Assembly: GCA_030704615.1 (NCBI GenBank)
Contig: CM060733.1
Coordinates: 75,492,907 to 75,556,906, forward strand
Reading direction: 5' to 3'
From: Takakia lepidozioides
Taxonomy: Eukaryota; Streptophyta; Takakiopsida; Takakiales; Takakiaceae
Length of the DNA stretch: 64,000 nucleotides
The notes below the pieces were generated by a model. The model searched no databases. It was not told where the DNA came from and saw only the letters and a program-made list of their open reading frames with translations. Both the position numbers and the translations under genes were made by a program. Positions 22,470 to 34,496 of this stretch are shown here, piece after piece (the first letter of the stretch is position 1; each line of letters opens with the position of its first letter).

Positions 22470-23694
22470 GTGAGTGAGTCCTCATTAGAAACACACTCCT
22501 ACCTCGCTGCAGGATCGTAATTTCTGGAAATACATCCTCATCACTCTCATGGCTGAATGCAGTGAATGATATAAACTAGAATCTGACATCGAGTTCCCTC
22601 CACCTGTCCATTGAACCGTTTACCATCTACTCTACACGAACAAAGTTGCAAACAAAAGTGTTCTTTCTTCCCATCTAAAGACATCCCTCTGGATTCTGGA
22701 AAAAATAGTCACCGTAAAGTTTACATTGCAAAATATCGCGTGCTAATTTCACTCTCCTGGAGTATACTCATGAATGTTTCAATCATCAATGGAATGACAA
22801 GCAAGCATTGTACATATATCTACAAGGCCCCCTCGAGAGCTGTCTTTCATATGTTATCTCTGTCTTTTCATCTGTTCTAGATTCATAGAGTGCTGGTTGT
22901 TGACACCCCACTGCAGGCCCTCTTCCAATGAGTCGAATAAGAGTAAGGAGGTCGACATCAACCATTAGTTTTAGACCATCCCCCGCAATATGCACGGCAA
23001 TTGGTTCTACCCATTGCTATAGAGATCGTGCTAGTTGGGCATCTAAGACCAAAGAGGCCAGAGATTTGTTAGACTGGAAACATGACGCGGATGGATTCAG
23101 CTGTTGCAACCTTGCAGGTTTGCGGAGCCCTCACATACATCTGGTGTCTTTCTCCCAAAGGCACTTGATTCACCACCACAATCGTGGTAGACGGAGATGA
23201 GTCGGTTTTTAAGAGACACGCTCAACCAACTCCGAGCGGAAGATTACCCACAAAACATGTTGGAAAAATTGTGGGAGCGAGAGGAGACGACCCTGCTTAC
23301 TGCGACTCTTCTCGTCTCTTCCGTAAACAATACGTTTTGGAGGAAAACACAAAAGTACCTCCATGGAGGTTAGACTAGTCGCAACAAGGAAACTTCTTAG
23401 AATACCTCCGGTCTGTAGACAAGCATGTACTGTACTGCTCACATCGAAAGAGACTCATCATAGAAGCGAGTAGCGTTCTTCAATCGCTAGTGGAAGGGAA
23501 ATTTGTGCAGCTTCACACTCAGATAGTTGGGGCTTTTTGTGACAAAGGACTGGTTATCATAAAACTTTGGTTCCTGATTTGAAGTTAGAGTTGGGATAGT
23601 GAACTTTTTCCATAACAACAGCACCATGGGAAAAAGCTGTAACCGAAAGGTACTGCTTATTTGAAGTGGAGAAAAAATTGCCTACAAATGTAAT
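22470..23694. other. 3' flanks of the convergent P450 and DDX10 genes
   Basis: The P450 (plus) and the helicase (minus) converge here. No further gene or transposon protein is recognised. Confidence 0.5.
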
Positions 23695-26600
23695 TTACCG
23701 CTTCAAAGTCAAGAGCTTGAGTGCTAGTGCTTCTTGCTCAGCCAATGACAACTTGTCCACCCTACCGCGTCCCTGCCTCTGGGCTCCCTCGCCCTTGCTC
23801 CCATTCCTATCTCTTCTAGTCTCGACCACCACCGAATCCCCTTCACTGTCTTCACTGGCACTCCTCCCTACAGCCTCAACACTCTCATTTCTGCTCTGTC
23901 TCAATCCCTTTCCTTGCCTATTATTCCATTTCCTGTCGGGCTCGTCTTCACCCTCACTAACACTAACATCACATGCACCCGGAGAGTCATTTGCCAAACG
24001 AGCCCCTTCCTCCTCATCAGAACTCTGGGATGTGGCTCTATCTTTCCATTTCTGTTTTTGTCTTTTTTCACGCAATCGCTGCTTTTCCAACAACCGATCC
24101 TCCCGGTCGCACTGCTTCATTTCCACCTTTAGTCGCATGAAGCGATCTCCAGCAGCTGTGGCCATCTCTTCATTCATAGCTGTACAGGCCCAAAGGCCCC
24201 AGGAAGATATCAGCACTTAATCTCACTCTCACCATTGGGATCCAGCTTGCATGGAGCAGAGCATGTGCGAGGAATTTTAAATCCCTGGTGAATCCACTTG
24301 TATTTCATATGATTCAATCCCACTGCAAATCTATGGTATTCTCAATTAAAACACACTCAAAGCTGTTGTCTCCACAAATCAAACCCTGTTAGCACTCACA
24401 CCCACACTTGATTTTCACATCTGGAATCTCCTCGCTGACATTACACATGACTACACTATTTAGAAACAATTACTTGGATGAAATGAAGGGTCTTATGCTC
24501 TACCTGTGGAGCTGCAAAGCTCACTCCTTTCTTGGGCAAGAGCTGCGAGCGGGGGCATAACATTGCCCTCATCATCAAATACCATGCGCTGCGATCCAGC
24601 TCTGCTAGGATCAATCTTCAGCTTCTTCTTCTTCAACACCTTCACACCTGAGCTGCTGCACAGACAAAGCAATCCCCTCTTCCTTTCAGTGATGTGCTCC
24701 ATTCACATACTGTACCTATACACTAGACGAATGATTGACAGACATGTTGCACTCATACTCCACCCTCACTCTCATACTAATAAAAACCATGAAGACTTCA
24801 CGCGGTAAAGGGCAGCACCTTCACCTTTTTGTAACAACCTGGGTAGCATTTCTCTCCACCTCATCCACACTTTCCCGGGGTCTCTTCCTGGTCAGAAACT
24901 CATCCTCATAGTTATCTGGTACCAGCCCTTTCCTGCCCCCATCCTCCGATGCATCATGTGCTCTAATTTTCTCAAAAGCTGATGACAACACATTCTCATT
25001 TTTTCGATTGAACAGACGGTCAAGTTTGCTTCTTTTCTTTGGGACTTTTTCAGAGCCACCATATCCCTGCTTGATCACCGCAATCTCCTCATTGTTGTGA
25101 GCACTCTGAGCTTCAGCGTCCTGTTGGTCTGCAAATTCTGGCTCTTCATCATCATCACTGCCCCCTTCACTTGTACCCTGTTCATAAATGATAGTACATC
25201 TATGTGAGAGCCCACTAAACTCTAAGCTCGCAGTTGCGAGGTAACCAAAGATAAATGACAAAGGCAAAGGAAGAAGGCTTTTCAAGATGAAATCCATTCT
25301 CGATTGCCACCAGGTTCTCGTGGATTCTTCCGGTTTTCTCTGGGTCTTGGCATTTGCCAGTTTCTGCTTTCTTTCTGGTCTCGTCCCTCACCCTCTGGGT
25401 ATGTAATCCGCCCTATGGATTCTCAGGGGTTTTATTTTTCCCCTCATCAATAAATTTAAACTGGCTATGGCCTTTAAGAAAAACAACCAATTGTACCAGA
25501 ACAAAATATCCAGAAAGTTATATACAAGAAACAATAGAAGTGGAAGGAAACCAGAAAGAAGATGTTACCACTACCCAGTGACATCAGGAGACAAGTTTCT
25601 GAGACTCAGCCAAGACATAGTTTAGCCTTCACATCACAAAGAGCTCCAGACTTAAACACACACACGCAGGCGAGACAGAACCAACAAACATAAGTCGGCT
25701 AAGGAAACACCTGACTTAAGAAATCAGTTCCAGAAGTTCCTGAAAATTACTTCACTAAAAGCTGAAGTAATTTCTTACTTCAGCTTAATTTCTTACACCC
25801 TGCGTAAGGACATCAATTTACTCCTTAAGACCAATAGGAAGTCTCATATGAAGTTCAGTGGAAAACAGGGGGAATAAAAGGTGGTCTGCTTTCCAGCAGT
25901 CTGTGTTGTTGACAATTGCTTGACCAGTAGTGAAAGACAAGACTGGAAGTACACATGTATGTGGAAGTAATGTCAACCCCTTACCTCGTCCAAATCTTGA
26001 TTGCTTCTGTCCCCAGCGGGTTTGCTAGGCCCCTTCTTCAAGAAGCGAATGCGTGGAGTGGTGGGTAAGCCTAATGATGCTGCAAACTCAGCATGAGGAA
26101 GAGAATTCACATCAAATATTGACTTGTCAGCCCGCTTATGTATGGAGCGGAGGTATGTGACGAAGGCACGCTGGGCCATGTACTTTAGATCTGGGTCCTT
26201 GGACAGCAGCCCAGCCAGTGCCCCTGACACCTGCTGCACCTTGCTCTTGTTGGCCTGGCACACAACGAGAATGGATCATTCTATAGAATCCCACATGCTA
26301 TCAACAAGGTAAAAACTTGCCAGTGGAATTAAGCTAAGGTGTTGTTCTGATCTACAGCTAGATCAGGAGTTCAGATTGTGGTGGGTTCTAAGCTGGGCCA
26401 GTTGGTCCTGCCAAACAATGCACAGCCTTGACAACCTGGTGGTCACTGCAGAGTCGCTTAAGAAATTAAGATAGGATATTGGACTGCATGCACCCTTCAG
26501 AATGTTGGACACATACATGCGGCACCCCCAGATGCAGACCGACAATCTCAGCACCGCGATAACCAATGATCTGAGTCCATCCTCACACCCAGATCTGCAA

Positions 26601-29600
26601 CTGATCACAATAATGAGATCAATCCTTAAGATCTTCACATTTACCTACTGACCTCCTGAGCAAGGAAAAGCCTCACCAACCTAATTACAGTCAATGGATA
26701 TTTGGAACAACTCATCTTAAGGCACTCACCTCCTTCAGGCAGCCTGGCAAACATTATGGTGGAAGGCAGGCACAGATTCTACCTTGATCACTTTCACTGG
26801 GATCTTGGCTGCCTCAAGCCCTGCCAGCATGGGCTGCTCTGATGGTGTCAAAAAAAGCAGAGAACGGCCAGCAGCAGTGTAGCGTGCTGTACGCCCAACC
26901 CGGTGTATGTATGAAGGCACATCCTCGGGGCAGTCAACCTGTGACCCCACCACTAGTTAGACACTTCCTGACCCCTATTTCACACACGCATCTTACCTGT
27001 CTATGTTTATGCTTGAAAAGCCTCCACAAACTCCTACATTACACAAGGGAGCTCAAAATGTTCCATGCAATATATTTCTCGTGTCAAACACGCAACAGTA
27101 GAAGATGGCAAACCAGATACTGGATAACATAAACCATCACCATGATATCCATGATGTTGATGTTGTGTGTGTGCATTAAGGTCAGAATTGGCCTATGTAT
27201 CTTTTCTTAAGCTAATGAGTACACGTATGCATCTACATACACACATGCTTGGACCACCCTTACATTGTTTGATTCCAATACAGTACCTGAACCACCCAGT
27301 CAACAGTTGGAAAGTCTAGGCCACGAGCAGCAACATCAGTAGCAAACAGCACAGCATGCTCGGCCTCACAAAACTTGTAGAACACTACCATACGCTGCAT
27401 CTGCTTCATGCGGCCATGCAGGCACATCAGCGGTATCCCAGGCCGCAGTCGCCGGAACGCCTCGTGCACAAACTTCACCTACTCACCATGGTCCCATCCA
27501 CAGCCATTTGTCCCCTCTGTCATTACTTCTAAGCTACAAAATTGAACACCATACCCAAAGCTTCCACTTAAGCCACCATACCGTTTTACCAAGGGATGAG
27601 GTACGTCTCAGAGACAGCCCTGCTACTGTAATGCCCGATCAACGAAACTAGACCCCCAAGCTAAGCACCTTCTTGAGTGAGGAGGCAGCCATCACTGACA
27701 GACACGATAAAGAAAATGTGTAAAAGCAGTGAGCTGATTTGAACATGGTTCTCTAATCTGTGAATGGTGCTTGTCCTGTGCACCAATCCTGCACCCTAAC
27801 CGACTTGGCGCCACATTATCCCGAAATTGTATGGCCTCATGGCTGACATGGAAACCTGAACTCAACTGCGGCTAAAGGGTGAGAGATATATTATGGCTGC
27901 ATAGATCCTATGCTCATGCTGGGGCAGACAAGAATGGTAGCACTCTATGCAACAAACACAGAGCACCTGGAGACCATGAAAGTTACCCAACCTGTTTGCA
28001 ACTGGAGAGAAACACAAGGGTCTTTGAGTGGAGGTGAGTCTTCACAAAGCTCCAGAGCATGTCCAACTTCTCATCCAATGAGACAACCATAGATGTCTGC
28101 TGCAAGCGCATTGGTGTAGCAGCAGCTGACTCAGCATGCACTGCCAGGAACTCAGGGTCCTGCAAACTCAAGCGGGCCAGGTCTTGCACCGACCGTGTCT
28201 GAGTGGCAGAAAAAAGTAGTGTCTGTCTCTGTTTTGGAAGTTGTGCTATTATTGCATTCAGCGTGGCTGCAAAACCCATATCCAGAATCCGGTCTGCCTC
28301 ATCCAAGACTAACACCTGCCTTCCATCATCCGATCCATAAATTTGTGTGTTTCAGAACTGGTCCATTGTAAATAACAAACATCAAACTCTGATAAGAAAG
28401 CTCAATGTTCCATTTCTTATCTAATTCAGTATAGCAGTGATTGGCTCGTGGTTACTCAGACTCAACTCAATCAATGACAACAGGATTGAGACTGTTGGTG
28501 TTCAGAACTTCGGCTTGCAATTGGGAGTTAATTGTGAGCCAAACCTTAAATATGAAGCACCAGCATACAGACTGACATTATGTCTATGCTATACACTGGA
28601 AAAAACCATGTCGGTCACCTGAAGCTGGGAACAGTCAAAGTTGGGGGTCTCGTCCATGTGCTGCAGCAGGCGGCCAGGTGTGCACACCAATATATTCAGG
28701 CCTGCAGCTGTTTCTTTCTCCATCTCAACGCCTTTGCGCCCACCTATCAGCAGACCCCCACTAAGCGAGTGATGTTTCCCAACCTTCCGAAGCTCATCAA
28801 ATATCTGAACAGCAAGTTCCCTGGTGGGAGAGATGATGACAGCCCCGACACCATCCATAGCACCCCACCGCATCCGAAATAATTTCTCCACAACCTGAGC
28901 AAGACCCAATTGTCCTTCTCAATGTAAATTCCGTGCCTGCCGTATGCTGGACTCCATTGTCAATTCTTTGAAACAATCAAATTTTCAAAGGCACACACTA
29001 TCCCGACCTACTACTCTTTATCATGGACAATCGTTACACAGATTATAGCACGGGAAGACTTTAAACGATAAAGATCAAAAAGTTGATACTCATAGAATAT
29101 CTACGTACTGCAAAGAGCTCGAAAGCACATACTCGCCTCTCTCGAGTTTAATTTACCACAGTAAAATTGTTCACAATAATAGTGAACATAGCATGCTCTC
29201 AATGCCCAAGTTCGAGAGAGAAAGAGAGAGAGAGAACCGGTATAAGGAACGCAAGCGTCTTTCCGGAGCCAGTCTTGGCGGCCCCTAGCACGTCGCGATC
29301 GCACAAAGCATGCGGCAGGGCGGCCCTCTGGATTGCCGTCATGTGCGTGTACTTACCATCCTTCAACCCCCGCTGTGTTCTATCCGAGAGAGGCAGCTGT
29401 TGAAATAGCTTGGCCCCAACATAGGGCCTCGGCCCCTCCCCATTCTCATCATCTCCTTCCGTCGCCTTTGAGAGAGAGGATGCCAAGGGATTGGTGCCAG
29501 GTGCAGGCGCGCCGGCTGCAATTCTGCTTTCCAGGAACCGAATCTCTTCCACTTCATCAGTTCTACGTCCTCTCCATTTTCCAGCCTTACCTTTCACTTC

Positions 29601-29654
29601 CTTTTGTGCTTTCCTTTTGCCCTGCTCCTTGGGATTCAACCTGGGTGCAGCCAT
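23695..29654 (-). CDS. DEAD-box RNA helicase DDX10 / Dbp4 / RH32 type
   Basis: The orthologues are nucleolar helicases that release snoRNAs (U14 in yeast) during 18S rRNA and small-subunit maturation. Nine exons: 29654-29238, 28894-28619, 28315-27992, 27478-27287, 26938-26783, 26254-25985, 25177-24825, 24655-24504 and 24179-23695. All phases agree, giving about 874 residues, close to animal DDX10. The motifs are present in order: TAIQ (Q motif), AAKTGSGKT (Walker A), SPTRELA, TPGR, DEAD, SAT, ARGLDFP and HRVGRTARY. After the helicase core come the family-specific [12 protein letters not shown] / [15 protein letters not shown] block, an acidic tract, KKKKLKID and a highly charged C-terminus. 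The start ATG at 29654 gives [15 protein letters not shown]. The fifth exon must end at 26783, because reading on meets a stop. Introns carry a tRNA-like element (27.7-27.8 kb). Confidence 0.95.
27735..27813 (-). repeat. tRNA-derived (SINE-like) relic in a DDX10 intron
   Basis: On the minus strand TGGCGCCAAGTCGG (27813-27800) resembles a Pol III A box and TGTTCAAATCA (27745-27735) a B box, 55 bp apart as in tRNA-type promoters. It is too diverged to fold as a functional tRNA. It lies between DDX10 exons 3 and 4. Confidence 0.45.
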
Positions 29655-30325
29655 AGCATCTCCCCCCTCCCTCTTTGCCCCCAACACTATTAGGTCGTGG
29701 CTTCTTCTTCCCTCCAAAAACCTCAGGTCGATCATCGGCGTCACAAAACCACACACAGCAAACCAAAACCCTAGCGTGGCTTGGGGTAATACCTGCGTGG
29801 AGGTAACTCATGAGCGCACTACCGTACTGGAAGGGCAAGATTAGGCACAAATTAAATTATTTTTTAAAGTGCCTAAGCAAATCTGTTTTTGAGGCTGGAA
29901 CAATAACATGAAAGTGCCTAATTCAATAAATATTCTCTAAACTCTATATAATTTCTACATAATGCAAAAGAAAAAAAAACTCCATAAATATTCAAAAAAT
30001 ATAGGCCAATTCCCTAGGTCCATACAACCTCCATAGGACCTTCCAATGAGTCCCGAACATCCTACAAATGTTCATTGTTGAATTCTTGATCACCATTCAA
30101 CTTAAATCTTCGATATGCACTCAAAACTAAATAAGCAAGAGTAAATATGCACTCATTACCTTGTGTGGTGAGTGTGTTTGGGCCAAGGTTTAGCATGCGG
30201 GCTAAAAGCTACGCCTGACCTTGGCTTGGCCGAGGCTGAGTTCCTCCACTGGAGGTTAGGTAGTGTTTGAGCATGAGCACAAGGGCATATTCCCCGAATT
30301 TCCACGAAATTCCGTGAAATTTCCA
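29655..30325. other. DDX10 upstream region
   Basis: The DDX10 promoter and 5' UTR should lie here. An in-frame ORF extends upstream of the ATG at 29654, but the chosen Met begins the first conserved-looking segment. No other gene is seen. Confidence 0.5.
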
Positions 30326-30710
30326 CAGCGAAATAGAATTGGCGAAACTAACAATTTTGCGAAACTAACACATAAAGAACAAGTAGCCCCTATATCTGAT
30401 GAAGATGTTACCCTATAAGCGTGGTTTTTTCTCACGTTGTGCTCACACGATTCCAGGCCCTTTTCATAACAGGCACGAGAGTGGGCAGTGAGGCCTAACC
30501 TTAAATTTAAGATCATCACCCATGAATAATTTCGCACGGCGAAACTCTGTACCAACCAGACTGAGAAGAAATCACATTGTAGCTGAAATGATGAATATGT
30601 TACTTTTAAAAGCCCTATCCATATATGTTCTTGCAGAGCGAAACTCTTTCCCCTAACAACTAGTGCAAATGCATATTGAAATATGCATTTTGTAGTGCGA
30701 AACTTTGATC
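30326..30710. repeat. Scattered GCGAAACT half-sites
   Basis: GCGAAAC(T) occurs near 30342, 30358, 30538, 30639 and 30699, with GCGAAAT near 30328. It is the same half-site as in the palindromes at 8993-9150. The region borders the 117-bp satellite and may be part of the same old transposon. Confidence 0.5.
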
Positions 30711-30802
30711 CCTGAAGAGAGGTTGGGTATCATGCAGTTAGGATGCTCACAAATATGAAAAAATATGAAAAATATTCTTGAGATACCCAGAGAAAATCGC
30801 AC

Positions 30803-31321
30803 ATGTTTTTTAACAAATGCACTGTCAGACAAGAATTTCGTGTTGAAAAACGTTTTTGTTATGACAAAGCAGTTCAAATCCCTCAGTCGATATCTCTCAA
30901 TATTGGTTCAACAGCATGCAAGTTTGTGAACAAGAACAATGTCAGACATGAGTTTTTTGTTGAGAAACTCTTTTGTTACAAGAAAACAATTCAATTCATT
31001 CGATTCATATCCCTCCATATTGTCTCAAAAGCATGCTGGTTTTTTAACAAATACACTGTCAGACAAGAGTTTCGTGTTAAAATACTCTTTTGTTACGGAC
31101 AAGCAGTTCAAATCCCTCAGTTCATATCCCTCCAAAAACACTTTCAGACAAGAGTTTCGTGTTGAGGAACGGATGCACATTTTTGAACAAAAACCCTTTT
31201 AGATAGGAGTTTCGTGTTAAAAAACTCTTGTGCTACGGCAAATGAGTACAAATCCCTTACTTCATATCCCTCCATATTGTTTCAAAAGCATGGAGGTTTT
31301 TGAACAAAATTATTGTTACCC
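30803..31321. repeat. 117-bp tandem repeat (about 3 full and 2-3 partial units)
   Basis: The anchor CAGACAAG (and variants) starts at about 30826, 30943, 31060, 31145 and 31200: two spacings of 117 bp, then shortened units of about 85 and 55 bp. Each unit contains a GAGTTTCGTGTT-like block followed by CTCTTTTGTTA and TCATATCCCTCC. Because 117 is 39 codons, the first copies stay open in one plus-strand frame, producing a repetitive 120-codon ORF that is probably not a protein. It directly abuts the truncated 3' end of the transposon gene at 31.32 kb. Confidence 0.8.
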
Positions 31322-33660
31322 TTGCACCTTCCGAGATGTTAGTCGTTCAGCTGTTGCCCAATTCTGTCGATCTTATCTTTTGATATCACCTTCCCGAAGT
31401 CCATGCTTGTCCACTGAGAATGGATGGTACACCAATAACACATGGTTCAATGTAGCAACCTCATCACCCAACACCAAAGTCCATGATGCACTGTCCAAGG
31501 GATTTACCAATTTTTTCCCATTGTGGATGAAGTCTTGATCATGAAGTCCGTAGATATCTCCCTCGTTGCACACGCGATCTGAAAACAACCATCCTTCCCA
31601 AGGGATGCAAAATCGATTTCCAGCCCCATTGGCATAGTCTTCTAACATCAATTTTCTCTTCCTACTATCTCCATCTGAAGCATGCCGAATTACAGGCCCA
31701 ACCACCTCCCTCACATATTTGTCCCACAATTGCCTCACCACTTCTCATTGAGATCTCACAAAATTGTTGTCAAATCTATTGCAAGTGGGCTCGATTACCA
31801 ATATCAATCGAGGTAACCGTACATGTAAATGATTTGCTATCAACACTCTGGCGTAATGGGCGACCACATTGTTTTTTAATGCCTCCACAATATGTTTGTA
31901 CCCTGATTCCCCTTCTCCCACTTGCACCACAAAATCTGAAATACATGCATGGTTGTCTTGAAGCCCACAGAACCCGAGAAGGTGTCATCCCTAGCAATCC
32001 ACCGTACCAATCGCTTCACAATAGTTTCATCTTCGGCCACCATCACATGGATGCTTCCCATTTGAATACTTGCATCTTCCATCACATTTCTGTAAATTCC
32101 AACCACATGCTGAAATATATCATCCATTTCTCCCACTCTATACTTCAAACCCTTCCTCAAAGACCGTCTTGTAGTATCAATAAAAGGACCTCCCACATTT
32201 GAAACCAAGAAATGATGCAATCTCAGACCCCCCCCCCCATAGCTGCACAGTCTCAAACATTGTTTTTGTGTTAGTACCATACCTCTTCCCTTGTGGAGAT
32301 TTGTCAATATTCTTGCTCATATCAACAAGAAAGTTCCACAAACTTTCTTTTCCTTCAAAATCCCCCCTCCTATGTGCATCAACAATATCACGACAAAATT
32401 TGAGAACATCTCCTCTTTCAATTGCATCAATCCCAGACTCCTTCAAACTCCTACATCGCACAGACAAGGATGTCACTTTGGTCCTGGCCTCGCACAATTT
32501 GAACCGCAACTGTCTTAACTCTTGTCTGTTTTTGTAAACTTGTTTGATAATCTCGACATTTCCAAGATATGTCAGCCTTCTTCCCTTGCCAGTATCTCTC
32601 TCCCCTCTACATTCCATGATATATCTCTCTCTATATACACTCATTCTGAAGTCATTTTCCAAGAGAATGGAAGAACATGCCAAACACCTCAAGTTTGGAA
32701 ATGGCTCCCCATCCAATGACACTCTAAAACAATCCGCGTGTCGAAACGTACCAACAACCTTATGCTCTTGATTGTTTAGAATGATGGTTGCATGTGTCAA
32801 CGGCTCAACATATCATTTCTTTCCTCCCTTGCTATCTTGAAGGAATGGTTTCAGACTTATTCTCTAGTGGTTGTACTCCCACCATTCATCCCATAGGCCC
32901 CAACACAAGCTGTCTCTTCATTTGTTGCATTGGGACCTTCGCTGTAATTGTCAATCGTCAATCAGATCTCCCCATTGGGTAGTGTCAATACAAGTGTATG
33001 GAGTTTGTGATGAGGATGCTCCCATTGTTGATGCCACAATTGGATTGTCGAGTGGTGGGGACGGCAACACAGGTTGACTGACCAAGAAGGAGCTTAGATC
33101 CCATTGTTTTACATCTTTGGCAATCATGGGCTTTGGAGGCCTCCCTCTCTTTTTGCACAATCCTTCACTACTTCCAACCTTCTGGCAAATCTCCGCCTCC
33201 ACATGGGTTTTTTCTTTCACTTGCTCTGTCAAAGAAGATTGCAAAGAACCTGTCCTTAGAAACAAGACTAGTCATTTCGAATCAATTGCACATTTAATCC
33301 TTATGGAACCCAACTGCAAATAGTCTTCAATTGTGGCTTCCACAATCTCAAATCTGTTTCCAGGATTATCTTCACAAAACCGAGCGACTTCCTCTAATGC
33401 CTCATTCACCCCGTTCTTCTTTGCATCTAATGCTTCCTCTGCACTTACAGGGCTGATGACACCTTTTGAGGAACCCTTCTCATGACGCCTCTCATAGGCT
33501 ATGTGATGCCTCTCACTCCTCATATGAGATCTCGTAAAGTTTGCACATGCATCATATGGTTTGTTTTTCCCAGACCGTGCATAAACATCTTCACACTCAA
33601 CACACATTGGTTGTCCTTGTTGATCCTTTGTCATGAGCTCAAACTTGTCACATCGTCCTT
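31322..33660 (-). mobile_element. Decayed transposon gene with zinc finger, AT-hook and AEDET / HASDGD signatures
   Basis: Several minus-strand frames form one broken gene. In order: a zinc-finger-like CVECEDVY...HMRSERHH region (33640-33500), an AT-hook KKRGRPPKP (near 33145), a segment with RCLACSS (about 32690), then GGPFIDTTRRSLRKGL, HVMVAEDETIVKRLVRW (near 32020), and finally WDKYVREVVGPVIRHASDGD followed by RKRKLMLEDY, WEGWLFSDR, HDQDFIHNGKKLVNPLD and LVYHPF (31735-31400). I do not recognise a named superfamily. The AEDET and HASDGD-RRKLML signatures recall repetitive, transposon-encoded proteins, but that is memory only. A 12-13 base C run near 32229 coincides with one frame change, and TAA interrupts the C-terminus near 31370. 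The gene ends where the 117-bp satellite begins. Confidence 0.7.
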
Positions 33661-33860
33661 CTGCACCTAGTTATCATTCCTGACGTGACGTGGCGCTGAT
33701 ATGTCGGCCGTCACGTCACGTTGAATCCGGACGTTTATCCATGTAATTTTTTTTACATTTGACTTTTACGATTTACTTCTACCCTTTGTAATGACATGGC
33801 AGCCACGGTGTAAAACAGACGTAGCCAATTATTAATATTTATTAATTATTTAAAAAAATA

Positions 33861-33985
33861 TGTCCGCCTATATTGGTGGTCGCATATAATTTATTATTTT
33901 TAAAATAAAAGCGACCGCCCATATTGGCGATCACTTATAATTTAATATTTTGTTAAATTAAGCGACCGCCTATATTGGCGGTCGC
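33861..33985. repeat. Three ~50-bp units with GCGACCGCC / GGCGGTCGC hairpins
   Basis: Units start at about 33861, 33911 and 33962. Each holds a CGCCTATATTGG-type inverted repeat separated by AT-rich spacer; the last is perfect (GCGACCGCC-TATATT-GGCGGTCGC). Related hairpins occur at 15.44-15.52 kb. They look like subterminal repeats of a DNA transposon. Confidence 0.7.
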
Positions 33986-34496
33986 CGAGGCCAACCTGGC
34001 AGCTGCAACTTGCCATGGCGCCGCCGTGGCATCTTGACCCTCAAATCCGAGGATCCCTCCGGCACTACACCTCCCACTATCTCCGCAGAAGATGAAATAA
34101 CCTCCCCACTCTCACAAACTGTAGCTGCCAGCCTGAACACCTCAGCTGGGCTTATCCCCAGCGTCGCAATCATGGTAGCCGAGAACAATGGAGCCTGGCA
34201 CACAACTATGGCCGCCCCCAACAGCACACTAGCTGTCATAGCCTTGGCAACACTAGGTAGTGGTGCTGCCCGTGTAGGTCTCCCCAATGGCATAGTAACC
34301 TCCGCCTCGGTAACAGTCGGGCGAGAACTAGGTGCCATGGATGGCGTCGACATTGTCTCCGCCAATATGAATGACCTAGGAAGCCTGGCCTGACGGCTTG
34401 CCTCCCCACGCTGTAGATCCAACTCCACCTCCGCACCTCGTGGCTAAGGAACTCGTGCTGCTCCTCGAGTCACTGCCGCAGTTGACTCCACTTGCA

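Noticed and set aside
23666-24220. 184-codon plus-strand ORF rich in Ser and Leu
   Set aside because: It is antisense to the charged C-terminal exon of DDX10.
30803-31165. 120-codon ORF
   Set aside because: It is the translation of the 117-bp tandem repeat; openness follows from the unit being a multiple of three.
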